A model generated the notes under the pieces. The model did no database searches. It had not been told where the DNA came from and saw nothing but the letters and a program-made list of their open reading frames with translations. A program made the position numbers and the translations under genes. Shown here piece after piece: positions 8,943 through 37,669 of a DNA stretch of 64,000 nt; position 1 is the first letter of the stretch, and each line of letters opens with the position of its first letter. Source of the stretch: Euglena gracilis (lineage: Eukaryota; Euglenida; Euglenophyceae; Euglenales); assembly GCA_039621445.1 (NCBI GenBank), contig CP154954.1, forward strand, positions 33,696,652 through 33,760,651, written 5' to 3'.

Positions 8943-10132
8943 GACCACAGGGGGGTGCACTCCTCTTCAGACTCCCAGCCCAATGCAACATTGCGCATGC
9001 GCGCATTCTTCTACTCACAGTGTATTGATTGCGCACATGCGCATTGTTTTCCCATGCACACCCCTCTCTTCCCCAGAGGCAATTCCCTCCCATTCTGTCA
9101 ACCCCTCTCGCATGCACAGTCGACATAGCCGCCGGTGGGTACACACGGTGCACACAGCGTCCGGGCCAAAAGAATGCGCACATGCGAATTCATCCCCTCT
9201 CCTGAATCATGCATGCCTTTTGGATTTGGTTTACCGCTCAGTGCACGCACACCGGCCAGCAGCACACACCCCAAGCGTACACTTAGGCGGCCCACTGGAC
9301 CAGGGTGGCACACCCGAGGCCACTCGGGGGTTCACCCCTGGGAGGTGGACCAGGTGCGGGCACACCCCTCCCTCTCCCCATGGAAGAGACACAAAGGCCA
9401 AGGGGAGTGCACCTACCAGCGCGTCCAGCGCTGCGCCGGGGCCGGCAGCGGCGGGGCGTCGGGCGGCGCAGGCGTGCGGCCAGAGGGCCGCAGTGTGTGC
9501 AGGGCACGGCGTGCCTCGGAGATCCCCTGTGGGGCCATGGGACCCTGTCACACCCCTCCGTCAACCCTATACCCCCGGCGAACCATATCCACGCCGCTCC
9601 AACCGTGTGTCGGACCGCCCATCCCTCTCTATACCCCTGGCACTCTCCCTCTCCCTCCCCCCTATATCGGACCAAGGACCAAAGGACAGCGAGGGAAGGT
9701 GAGGGATGGGACCGGCAAGGGAGGGAAGGGCGTCTCCAGCCAAAGGCCCCTGCTTTGCCTCCAAATCAAAATAAAGGCTGGGGAGGGGGGAGGGGGGTGA
9801 ATGCGCACCTGCGCAATACCGAGGCCACCGGGGAATGGGGAAAGCCGGCGGGTACCGTACCTCCACCGGACGAGGGTGCCGCCTCGAAACACAGCGTTTC
9901 GTGTCGCACCGCCTTCGCTTGACGAGGTGTTTCCCCCGGCCGGCGGAGGTCAAAAACAGGTCTCCTCAAGGTCAAAAAAGTCGGATTCCTCAAAAAAATC
10001 CTCGGACACCGGAAGTCGTGGTACACCTTTGTTCTCGATCACCTCGGCTTGTCGGGTCGGCCGCCCCGTCGGGTGGTAGTGACTCACTCGGTCAAAAAAG
10101 AATGCGCAGGTGCGCAAACTTAGGCAAAAAGT
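8943..10132. other. right subterminal region of element 1
   Basis: Palindrome copies lie at about 8991-9008, 9028-9046, 9173-9190, 9799-9816 and 10102-10118. AATAAA at about 9770 could end the upstream transcript. From about 9785 to the end the order of motifs matches 61325-61700 in the other copy, at lower identity. Short Pro/Arg-rich open frames here are not convincing. Confidence 0.5.
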
Positions 10133-10163
10133 GAAAAGTGCATTCCCGGCCGTCTAAATTCTT
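10133..10163. repeat. right terminal inverted repeat and target-site duplication (TTCTT) of element 1
   Basis: 10133-10157 is the exact reverse complement of 208-232. TTCTT follows at 10159-10163. The single base between (A at 10158) does not pair with C at 207; the relative at 61700 has G there, which does pair. Confidence 0.9.
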
Positions 10164-12078
10164 ACGCCTGTTGGGGGAGCCACTCCCTGAAATGTTGAAT
10201 TTTCACATATTTTCTTTAAATAAAAGGTTGGCCATAATTTATTTCCCGTGATTCCACCCCCGTAATTTCTGTCTCCCATACCCCCCTGGGCCGATCAATC
10301 AAAAATCCAAAAATAAGACCCCCCTTGACGGCGCGAAGCGCCGGGGACAGGCTTCTTTTTAAGTCACCTGACCCCCCCCCCGGGGGGAGGGGGGGTGGGT
10401 GGGTGGGTCCGGGCCGGACCCCCCCCCCGGGGGGGGGGGTCCCGCGCCGGAGGCGCTGGGTATACCTTTTCGGTGCGAAGCGCCGAAAACTTTTGAAAAT
10501 TGCCTTTAACGGGCCCGATTGTGAGGGGGGGGGCCCTGGCCCCCCCCCCCGGGGGGGGGACCCGCGTCAACCTGGCCTGGGGGGGGGGGGGAACCCCCCT
10601 CCCCCCCCGGGGGTCTTAAAAAGAAGCCTGGCCGGGGACAGTGAATATTTTCCCTCAAAAATTACCAAAAACCCCAATTTCATACACAAAAATGATGAAA
10701 TTTCAGAAATTTTCAGATTTTTGAAGTGCAAAAAACATGATAAATATCAATTTACACCAATTTACACATGGCGCGAAGCGCCGAAGGAAAAATTGCAGTG
10801 CTCGTGGGAAACTGAAAAATGGTGTTTTTTTGGGTTCGGGTCGGTCAAGAAAAAAGTCCGAAAAGAAAATCCCCCCAAAAATAAGACCCCCCTTGAGGAC
10901 TTCCAGCAACGGACCCAAAAATAAGACCCGGGTCTTATTTTTGGGGGGTTTATTGTTTGTCGGTTCTTCGAGGTCGCCCCAACTTCTGGGAGGGGGGAAA
11001 CGGGGGGGGGGCAGGGTTGGATGGGAAGCCTTGAGGGGGGGGGGTCGGACCCCTCCCGACACGAAAGGGGTGGGGTCGGACCCCCCCCTCCTACCTCGAA
11101 ACTGAGGGGGGGGGGGGCGAAAATTTTTCGATTTCATGGACGGGCAAAGGGCCAGAAATCGGGTCGAAAACGGTCAAAAATCCCTGATTTTTCTTTGAAA
11201 AGCGATCCAAAAATGCTCATTTTTTGAAATTTTTTGAACATTTTTTGGGGGAAAACACCAACACATCAAAAAATCGGCAATATGGCCAAAAGTCAGCAAA
11301 AGGGGTGTTTCTGCTCATTTTCCGGCGCTGTGCGCCGGAAGAAAATTTTCTGCTATTTTTGGCACCTGTGAAGGAGGGGGGGGGTGGTCCGGACCCCCAC
11401 CTTACCCCCCCCCCCAGGGGGGGGGTCGGGACCCCCCCCCTACCACCTACCTCAATACCGAAGGGTTTCCCATCCAACCCTGGGGGGGGGTGGACTATAT
11501 TCTATTAAGACTATTAAAGTGTATCCGACCCCACCCGGGGGAGGTAACTGCCTGGTTTTTTTTCCAGGTGACTGACTGATTGTGGCTTCGGACCCCCTTG
11601 GGAGAAATGGCTGAAATGGTTGAATGTGGCCCCCCGGAGCCAAAGAAGAAGCGGCCAAAATCTTTTGATTTTGAGCCGTTTTGGCCAGACGTAGGGGGGG
11701 GGGGAACTGGAACTGGACCCATTAGAACGGGTGTAACTCGGGTGAGTGCAAATTAATCATCAATGAAATTAATCAATTTTTTGGGGGGTCTTTTGGTGAG
11801 CCTGGACCAAATGGGAGTTGCCTGTAAAAAAAAACAAATTAATGGGTCAGGAGTTGGTTCACACCGACAATCTCAGGTGAGAGCGAAATTTACCCAGAGG
11901 GAAAGGGGAGTCGTTTGCCTCTTTCAAAAAACCAGTTTGGCACCCTTTTAGAAAAAACCAGTCAGTTGCTTCCTCCTCAGGGGGGGGGGGAGTAAACAGA
12001 CCGTGAAACGGCGAACTTTGCTCCCCAAGAAAGTGAACATTTGAAACTATTCCTCATATGACCATCAAGTCATAAATA
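10164..12078. repeat. poly-G/poly-C and AT-rich dispersed repeats, no gene
   Basis: The 10296-10960 part holds AAAAATAAGACCC blocks and GGCGCGAAGCGCC hairpins and reappears in inverted orientation at about 27325-27785. The rest is runs of G or C up to 14 bases separated by AT-rich sequence. A fragment of the CCAGTCAGTCACTT family lies near 11935-11975 and, in reverse, near 11545-11590. Confidence 0.6.
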
Positions 12079-12408
12079 ATGTCCAACAACAAAAACCAAG
12101 CCCATGCAATGCCCTGTCGTCACTCCACACACCCCCACACCCATTTTACCCCGGTAGGGTCTCGAAAAAAAAACGAACCCGGCACCTGGCCTCCGATGAG
12201 CCCCGACCGATACCCAATCGAGCACATATGGCCGTTGGTGACCGCAAAGCTGGAAGGCTGCATTTTCTCCAACCGAAACGAACTGTGGTCCGCACTCCAG
12301 CGCGCTTTCGCAGATGTTGCTCCCCAGCAAATTGGGGTATTGTATGAATCCACGCCCAGCCGCATTGTGGCTGTCCTGGACTCTCGTGGAGGGCCCACGC
12401 GTTATTGA
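12079..12408 (+). pseudogene. Tc1/mariner transposase C-terminal relic
   Basis: The frame reads WPPMSPDRYPIEHIWPLV followed by a helix and ends ALQRAFADVAPQQ...RGGPTRY then stop. This corresponds to the SPDLNPIEN-W motif that carries the third catalytic acid of Tc1-type DDE transposases, and to their usual RARGGPTRY-like C-terminus. The N-terminal DNA-binding domains and the first two catalytic aspartates are absent upstream, and no Tc1-type TIR is visible, so this is a truncated copy. Confidence 0.75.
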
Positions 12409-12475
12409 AGCCTTCCTCCAGCTCATTGCCATTCTTTGAATGGCAAAAGCCCGTAATTATTCATGTGAGAACGAT

Positions 12476-12928
12476 CAGGGGATTTCTTAAGCCGGAGGGG
12501 ACCCCATCCCCGGGGGGGGGGGTCCAGCCAGCCAGCAGCTCAAATCCAGCCAGCAGCCCAAATCGGGGCTGGGACAAAGTTGGGTCCAGCCCGGCCAAAG
12601 GCCGGGCCAGCTGGCCGCAGGCTGGCCAGCCAACTGGCAAACTGGGCTGCCCAGCTCACCTATCCCTGCATTTTTTTACTCATCACAGCTTCCTCGCCCT
12701 CAATGTCTGGCACATACACTCTGGCTCCATCCATGAAAATGTCGAGAAGGCAAAAATGTTTTAGAAAATTTGTTGTTCATCGACCCAGCCCAGCACAGCC
12801 CCCTCCAGCCCCAGACCCCCCCTATCCCCCCAGGGGGGGTCCAGCAGCTCATTTCCAGCTAGCAGCTCATTTCCAGCCAGCAGCCTTTTTTTTCAGCCGG
12901 AGGCTGGACCCCCCCCCCCCGGGGGCTG
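12476..12928. mobile_element. hAT-like miniature element, approximate ends
   Basis: The left end is CAGGGGATTTCTTAAGCCGG, a member of the CAGGGGTTTTCTTAAG family. The candidate duplications are AGAACGAT (12468-12475) and AGAACAAT (12929-12936), 7 of 8 matching. The right end is poly-C/G and does not show a good inverted repeat, so its limit is uncertain. The interior is rich in CCAGCCAGCAGC-type motifs. Confidence 0.4.
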
Positions 12929-13038
12929 AGAACAATAGACACCATAATCCTTGCAGGTAAAAAACAATCTTGTGAGCTTGAGTGAGTTTCGGGGGGAACT
13001 TCCTTTTTTGAGTGTCCCACTATTTAGTTCCCCCACTG

Positions 13039-13699
13039 TAGGAGGCTCTTGGTTGGTTTCAAAGTGGTCGGTGTGCGCAAATGCGCACATCGTCCATGTG
13101 CGCATTTGCGCACACCAACATCATTTACGCCGTTGTATGGGTGCCATGGAGCCTTTACCATCAGTGGGGCATTGATGGGCAACTTGCCATTGATTTCAAC
13201 AGGAAACTGGTGGCAGACCTCCGGTGTTCTGTATCCCCCTCATCAACCCCCAGTGGCAGAGTTTTCTTTCTACCCATTGCATTCGTTGCATGTGCACTTC
13301 CACTCCTTTTGTGACCAGCTTCAACAACCTCCACAACGTGCTGAAAAACTTCACAATGCAAGCAAAGGGGCGGACCTGCAACCCCACCTCCAGAGCACCA
13401 CCTGGCGCTGGCAGTTGTCACACATGGAATGGGGGGTGGCGGTACCGGGATATTGGTGTTTTTGTCGCTGTTTTTTTTCACTTTGAGGGGATAGGTCTTG
13501 GGGTTTTCGTGTCATTCCGACATCAAAAAAAAAACAGCAAAAAAACCGCGGAATTCCCGGGAGAGCCGGTGCCCAAAACGAGAAATCGCCGTATTTTGTC
13601 CAACCTGTTCCCTTGTAACGCCAGTGCTCAAATCGGATTTTGGTCGGTTTGCGAAAATGCGCACATCGGCCAAAAAAAGTGCGAGATGCGCCGCCTAAG
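13039..13699. mobile_element. family II element, copy A
   Basis: The right end GTGCGAGATGCGCCGCCTAA+G and the left end TAGGAGGC...GTCGGTGTGCGCA form an imperfect inverted pair. Palindromes lie at 13073-13110 and near 13657. The interior (Q-rich in one frame, TTCAACAACCTCCACAACGTG) is colinear with copy B (48941-49672) and copy C (42028-42700). ACTG occurs just outside both ends (13035-13038 and 13700-13703), a possible 4-5-bp duplication. Non-coding. Confidence 0.6.
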
Positions 13700-13943
13700 A
13701 CTGATTTCGAATATTTAACTTCCTTCTTTTGAATCAAAAAAATATTGTCTGTTCATCATCAATTTTGACCGTTTCATTAAATTTTATATTATTTAATATT
13801 CATTTCCCTCCAGATTTTCCTTATTTATTACATTGCATTCTTTAACTTAATTCACACACACACACACACACAACACAGACCCACAACACACACGCAACAC
13901 ACACACACACACACACACAATACACACACCAACCAACACACAC
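13700..13943. repeat. AT-rich segment and (AC)n microsatellite in the intron after the last seen MED12-like exon
   Basis: 13855-13929 is an interrupted AC array placed directly after (on the minus strand) the exon donor. Nothing else is seen. Confidence 0.7.
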
Positions 13944-31529
<17,586 letters not shown>

Positions 31530-31711
31530 CTGTGGGCGTGGGGAGGGGTGGCAGGGTCGGCAAATTGCAGGGAACCCGATGCCACAATAATGCTGTTGCT
31601 GGCGCTGTGGCCACCCTGTGTCTTCTTTGCCTTTGGGGGGGTTGGGGAGAAGCACACTCAAGCGCCCTTCCGTTTCCCATCGTTGCAGAAATGCAGAAAG
31701 CCATGCAACAA

Positions 31712-32002
31712 CAACAACGACAACAACACCACCACCACCACCACCAACAACAACAACACCAACAACAACAACAACACCAACAACAACAACACCAACACCA
31801 ACAACAACAACACCACCAACACCAACAACAACAACACCACCAACAACAACAACAGCACCACCACCACCACCAACAACAACACCAACAACAACAACAACAC
31901 CACCAACAACAAAACAACAACAACAACAACAACAACACCACCAACAACAACACCACCACGACCACCAACAACAACAACACCAACAACAACAACAACAACA
32001 CC

Positions 32003-32037
<35 letters not shown>

Positions 32038-32039
32038 CG
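31712..32039. repeat. ACA/ACC trinucleotide array
   Basis: Over 320 bp of CAA and CAC triplets in irregular order. It produces Gln/His/Asn/Thr-only frames that are not genes. Confidence 0.9.
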
Positions 32040-32414
32040 CAAATCTGCACCGCTGCGGCGGGGGCCAGGGTATTTTTTAACGACCCCCCGGGGGGTCCAG
32101 CTCAGAGGCTGGAAAGTTTGGGCTGGCTGGAAAAAGGGCAAACGAGGGACCTTTCTGAGGGGACAGCGTTTGGAGTGCAACCGACAAGGAAGCCAACTCT
32201 ACGGCAGACGAGAGGAATGCTTGCTGACCGAACGGAAGCCCTTGCATGCCCGTCGGATCCTTACTGAGGGAAGATTTCCCTAAGTGTCCTCTTTTCACTG
32301 AAATCCTTCGAAATCCCAGATTTGAATTTCAAAATACCAAACTCCTGGAATCCTTCCGACAGAACTTCGGCTGCTGGCTGACCCCCCTCCCCCCCTTGGG
32401 GTCCCAGTCTGGAG

Positions 32415-32857
32415 CAGGCATTTGCTTAAGGACCCCCAGGGGGGGGGTACTGGCTAGCCAATCGGCTAGACACTGGAAAAAGTGGACTAGCTAGACCCCC
32501 CCCCGGGGGGGGGGGGTCCGGGGGTCCCCCGGACTGGAAAATTTTTTTTCCTCCGGCGCTGTGCGCCGGAGGAAAAATGAGGTTTTTAACAGGTTTTTGG
32601 CTGATTTTGTTTAAAAAATTCTCAAAAATGGCCAAAAACGGGCATTTTTGGCCATTTTTGGGGGTCCCAAAAAAAATTTTCGGCGCTTCACGCCGGTCAC
32701 TGGAAAAAAATTTTCCACTAGCTAGCCCTGCTAGCAGACCCCCCCCCCCCCGGGGGGGGTCTGCTAGAAAACCCACTAGCCAAATTTGGACTAGCTGCAG
32801 TCCAGCCCCCCCCCCCCCCCCCGGGGGGGGTACTGCAATCCCTTAAGCAAATGCCTG
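32415..32857. mobile_element. hAT-like miniature element, 443 bp
   Basis: Ends CAGGCATTTGCTTAAGG and CCTTAAGCAAATGCCTG. Flanks GTCTGGAG (32407-32414) and GCCTGGAG (32858-32865) match 7 of 8. The interior shares ACTGGCTAGCCAATCGGCTA with 57640-58450. Confidence 0.75.
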
Positions 32858-33086
32858 GCCTGGAGCTAGGCCAACCCGGGGTCGAACCAGGTACAAAAAA
32901 TTGAAATCTCAAAAATGTTCAAAAAACTGACAATTATGCGAAAAATCGATTTTTCTTACCCCAAATTTGCCCCGGCCAGCCCTTTTCTGACCCATTTTCG
33001 CCCATTTTTAAAAAATTTTACACCACCAAAAGCAAAACATCCATTACCATTCAGCCGCCCTTCGGGCGGCTGGAAACAAATAAAAC

Positions 33087-34283
33087 TCATTGGGGGGGGG
33101 GAGGGGAACAAAAACTGCTGGAAAAAGGGGAGCTGGAAAAAAAACGGCTGGTTGGCTGGACCCCCCACCTCCTGGGGGGTGCGGGCAAATTTTCTTCAGC
33201 TATGCCCTGGCGGGGGCACGCCTCGGGGGTCGTAGTTGCTGCTGTACTCCAGGCCGGGCGGCAGGCACCGCGGGGCCCAGACGTACCCGTGCAGCGTGTG
33301 GGCGGGGCCACAGGACGGCCCAGAGAGCCAAGGCTGCACCGCCCGGCACCGACCGCTGTTTTGCCGGTCTGCTCCGTCCCGCCCTCTCCCTCCCCCAGCC
33401 AGAAAACCACCCCCGGGCTCGTTGGACGGCAAACGGCACCGGCCGGCCTCTGCGCTGGGGTGTGGCTGCTCTCCGGGCTGTGGGAAGGCCGGGGCTCCGC
33501 GGCAGGGAGGAGCTGGTGTGGGGGGGGATAAGGTGCCTCCCCAGCCACTGGGTGGGACACCTCACGTGGGCTTGTCGCATCGATGGACGTCGCCTGTGCC
33601 ACTCCCCCCTCACCCGTGGAGAGGGTTGGGGGCCCACCGGCAAGGCAAGGGCCGACAGGGGACAGGGGTTCGGGGGGGGGTCCCCCCTGAACGCGGACGT
33701 CGGGGGCGGGGAGGCGGGCGGAGAGGGTGGACCGCGGCAGCAGCCGGTCCCGCCACCGGGCGTTGGGGCAGTCCCCGCAGGGCGGCCCGGCCCACCCAGG
33801 GGTTTTCTGAAGGACTCCCGGGGGCCCACAACAGCCATCCACAAGTGCCATTTTAGCCAGTTTTGACCCCTTGTTCCAAAATTTTCGACGTTCCGAAAAA
33901 TTTTTGGTTCCAGCCGGGCTTCGCCAGGTTGGACCCAATTTTAATTTAGCGGACCCCCTCGGGGAGGGTTTGCAGCCCGGAGGTGTTGGCTGGAAAAAAT
34001 GGTGCTGGGAGGCTGGACCCCCCTGGGGGGCTAGGGTCCACTCCGGCTTAAGAAAACCCCTGGGGCCAACCCCTGCCCCCCCCCCCCCCCCGAGTCCCCC
34101 CCCCCTGTGCCCTCTCCCCTCCCACCGGAGACGCTGCGGTTGGAGGTTCCAAAAAATGCCGGACCCGCGCCATATGCCAGTCGGGCCGGCAAGGGCGCCC
34201 TGGGCAGTCCTTGGAGGAGCGGGGCTGGGCAGGGGGCTGGTGGGGGTGGCGCCGGCCGGGCACCGCAGCGGCGACCGCTGCAT
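33087..34283 (-). other. GC-rich open region, possible 5' exons of the MED12-like gene
   Basis: A long open frame starts with ATG (MQRSPLRCPAGATPTSPLPS) at 34283, with a good donor at 34125 (CTCCG/GTGGG). Near 33280-33190 another frame reads VWAPRCLPPGLEYSSNYDPR, which could suit a MED12 N-terminus. Splicing between them is not resolved, and a miniature element lies in the middle. Coding status is unproven. Confidence 0.3.
33797..34062. mobile_element. hAT-like miniature element, CAGGGGTTTTCTTAAG family
   Basis: Left CAGGGGTTTTCTGAAGGACT, right CCGGCTTAAGAAAACCCCTG. Flanks GGCCCACC and GGGCCAAC match 6 of 8. Confidence 0.6.
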
Positions 34284-37200
34284 TCGGCGCCGGCGCTGGG
34301 AGGCGGGGCGATGGGGGGGTCCAAGGGATTTCCTTCAGAAGCCAGGCCCCCTGGCAGTGTTCTGGACAGCCCTCCAAGTGTAGCGGACAAAAACGCCATC
34401 TTGGGCACCTTTTTGGCAAAAAATTGTCTGAAGTGCCACATTTTTGGCGGCGCAGGAACCCTTCTCAACCTCGAAAACCCACTCCGTTCGCAGCTGGCTT
34501 CAAAAACTCCGCCGAGTGCTGCAGGCGATCGAAAGCAAGCAAGGGGGTGGACTTGTGACAGGTCCCCTGTGTCCTGAGGGCAAGAGGACCACGTTTCTGA
34601 AATTTCTATCCTCGAATCTACAACCAATTTTTTTTAAAAAAATCACAAAAAAACGTTGATGAATTTCCCTTCACATCTAGTTTCGAAGACGGTTCCAAAT
34701 TTTTCTTGATCTAAATACGTGAATGTTACAACAGATGTGGACATTCAGTGCATCGCCTCCTGGATGAAAAGAAAAGAAACAACAATGCTTGCCTGTTTGT
34801 GTGGTTTGTCTGTGTATTCTTCAGCAAAAGATTTTGTGGGTCAGGACGATCAGGCTCAGGGGGTTCCATACCCTGGCTAATGCTAGCCCGGGTATGGGAC
34901 AAAGTCGGGGGGGGGGATTGGATGCTCCTCACCTGTATATATAGAAAAGGGCCATCCACGTTGTACTGCCGTTTGGGGTCATCTTCCACCCCTCTAAAAC
35001 TGTTCGTTTCTTGCAAGTTTGACCTTTTTGGGGGATTCCCCGGGCCCTGGGGGTCCGGGCGGCTGCCAGGCTGGACGCCGCTGATACTGGGAAAAAAGGG
35101 CCAATCCAGCTGTGCTAGAGTTTTTCCAACCAGAATTTTTGAGGTGAACAAGACCCTTTCCATTTCCGGCCATTCTTGACCCCCCATTTTCTGAAAAAAA
35201 TTTCGCGCTGATAAATTTCCACTCCAGCCCTGCTTCGCCGGGCTGGACAACCTTTGATCCAGTCGACCCGTCTCCCAACCGTAGCCCAGTTGGGAGATGC
35301 TGGTTGCCCCCAAAGAGAAGCGGTCTTCGCGATGCCTGCTTCCTTTCCTCTTTCCCTCCCCCATTTCGATTCTCTTTGCTCACCGATGCTGCGAATGCAG
35401 CAGAACGGGGCAGTGATCAAATGCGTTTCTATGTGACCCAAAAATTTGAGCGCTTTTCGCTGATTTCGGTCTCCGCCAAAATCTTAAGTCCCTTTTTGCT
35501 CAGCCCCCCCCCCCCAAAGTATCACCGATTTAGTGATTGATTGACTGACTGATTTAGGCCTCTCCGGGATCTCCCTGCCAATCAATTCCAAACACCCAGC
35601 ATTTCACCACATAAACCGCACCGTCCAACTGTTGCCACAACTGCCAACAGGTGCATCACCACGCCCAGGCTTGCCCTATGCACAGTCCACCGAGCCACCA
35701 GTCAGCTGCTGGAGCCTCGGGTGGGGTCGAAATCCGGTCGTCCCTGTCAAGTTTTGGTTGGGCAGTTTACACTGCCTGAGTGTCGGCCCCACCCCACTCC
35801 TTCATCCCTGCTTCTCAGTATGTCCGCTGGTTTTGCGGAGAGGCTCCCTTTGGCGCTTCAGCGCCGCAACAAGGAAATGCAGCAAACAACAACAACGAAA
35901 TGCAGGAGGGACAGCGGGGCAGCGTGCCCCACGGCAATTCGTTTGCAGGCGAGAAAGGAGCGGGTGCGGAGAGGAGGTGGGCAGCAAATTCATGCGACAG
36001 TGTGCAGCAGGGCACAGGACAGAGGGCCACACGGGCTTCAACCACGCCGGCACGGCCGGTAGGCAAGGTCGGTCTTGCAGCGGTGGGCAGAGGCCAACAG
36101 AAGGTGCTGCTGTGCTGTGGGTGAAAGTTGGAGGCGCTGCGGCCGCGAGATACGGAGCAGCTGGGCCACAGCGACCTGTACGCCAAACCGGGGGGGGGGG
36201 GTCACGGCGGCGCCAACCGGCCGTGGCAGCCATGGGCTGAGGGACGTGTGTGCGTGTGGCCCAGAAGGCAGTCGGCCCCCTGACACATGGTTCGCTAGTG
36301 AGAAAGGTGTCCCCCCAGCACACTGGCTGGGATCCCCACTGCTTCCAAGTGGGTCTCGAGTTTCGGGGAATCCACGAAACACCCACTTTTTTAAAAAAAA
36401 TCATCAACCAGCTGGGTGTTTGTTGGCTTGTCTTTCTGGGAAGGGTGTGCTGCAAATTCCACTTCCTGATTCAGGACAACCGGCAAATCGCTCACCAAAG
36501 CCCCCCTTCCATACCATTGCTTAGCGACCCCCGGCGTCACTTTCCATTCGGAAAAAACCAGTCAGTCACTTTCCCCAAAAAAACCAGTCAGTCACTTACC
36601 CCCCAGGGGGATAAGCCACTCTTGAATACGCAATGAACATTTGCCAAAATTCTCAAAATAATTTCTGGCGCCTTTGGCGCCAGGCCAGCCACTTTTCATT
36701 TCGGGCCCACCCCACCCCTGGGGGGGGGGGCTCTTGGCCAGAAAACCAGTCAGTCACTCTGAAAAAACCAGTCAGTTACCCCCCCGGTGGGGGTGGGGTG
36801 GGACAGGCATTAAGCAATGGTATGCCCCCTTCCCAGTACAGACCCAAAGCCCGAAAAAGGGGGGTGCTGGCCTGAAATGAGGGTTATAAATGAGAGGGGG
36901 GGGGGCACAAATATCCTTTCCCATCTGCAGGAGCCACGCCAAAGTGGTTCGATCACGTATTCGCCGTCGACTTTGCCCACCTTCCACTTGACATATGACC
37001 ACCTTTTTCATGGTTTTTAGCTTTAACATTTGAATGGGGGGGGGTATGATTAGGAGGGTGGCTCCGAGTTGCAACCTCAGCTTTGGATGACATGAAACCA
37101 TGTTGGTTTCGAGACCTTAAAGTGCTTAAATCTTCGCCCTGAACATGGTTTCAGATGCAAAACAATGTTTTGGGCCAAGGTTTCAGGGGGGCAAGGGGGG

Positions 37201-37574
37201 CGAGCTGGATTGAAATCGGAAAAATGCCAAAAAAATGACCTGCAGAACACAGTTTTGAAAAAATGATGCATCTGAAACCCCCCAAAAATGCCCCAAACGC
37301 CCCCCAAACCCCATTTTTGGCCACTTTTGAACACAGTTTTTCAAAAATTTTCGGCGCTTTGCGCCGAAAATTTTGGGCTGTACCCCCCAAAAGGGGCTGG
37401 CTAGCTAGCACCCCCCCCTGGGGGGAGGAGGGGGTGGCAGGGATCGCGGCACCTTTGGCGCCACGGTCCCCACCCCCGTACTACCCCTGCTGTTTGTCCG
37501 AAACGGAGTTTGCAGTCAGGGATCAGAACTTCCCATCTTTGCGCCAGCCTGAGCATTTGCTTGCACGCTGCCGT
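34284..37574. other. spacer with dispersed repeats, no supported gene
   Basis: Holds AACCAGTCAGTCACTT-type fragments at 36545-36605 and 36740-36790, a GGGGTGGGACAGGCATTAAG block also seen near 14815 and 16945, and GGCGC hairpins near 37350. GC-richer stretches at 35850-36250 have open frames in several phases and no clear exon. Confidence 0.4.
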
Positions 37575-37669
37575 TCACTTGAAGTACCGGACGAAGTCCC
37601 CTTTCTGGAGGCGGCAGAACTGGGTCAGGGGCTGGGGGGTGCCCTCCAGCCAGATCGGCACGGTGCTGT
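37575..37669 (-). CDS. candidate terminal exon of the glycosyltransferase
   Basis: TCGCAG acceptor, then DSTVPIWLEGTPQPLTQFCR, LQKGDFVRYFK and TGA. Its match to the preceding exon's phase is not established, so it could end another transcript. Confidence 0.4.

Larger units (their letters stand above)
207..10158 (+). mobile_element. 9.95-kb TIR DNA transposon carrying at least two genes (element 1)
   Basis: Both ends carry the same 25-bp sequence in inverted orientation, starting TTAGACGGCCGGGAATGCAC and ending TTTTC (208-232; complement at 10133-10157), with no mismatch. The 5-bp direct repeat TTCTT lies directly outside both ends, as expected of a target-site duplication. Inside are two gene-sized + strand coding regions and about twenty GCGCANNTGCGC palindromes that are almost absent from surrounding DNA. 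The G+C-rich coding part contrasts with the AT- and poly-G-rich flanks. The 5-bp duplication and gene content do not match Polinton/Maverick (6 bp, polB), hAT (8 bp) or Tc1/mariner (TA). I do not recognise the superfamily. Confidence 0.9.

Noticed and set aside
207-10158. Polinton/Maverick or virophage-like element
   Set aside because: No DNA polymerase B, retroviral-type integrase, packaging ATPase or capsid-like protein is seen. The target duplication is 5 bp rather than 6 and the termini do not fit.
31658-32283. Gln/Asn/Thr-rich open frames of up to 288 codons
   Set aside because: They come from the ACA/ACC trinucleotide array and are open in every frame of it; no flanking exon signals.
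33087-34283. Single 398-codon protein on the minus strand
   Set aside because: It runs through a miniature element (33797-34062) and has no domain. Only parts could be exons.
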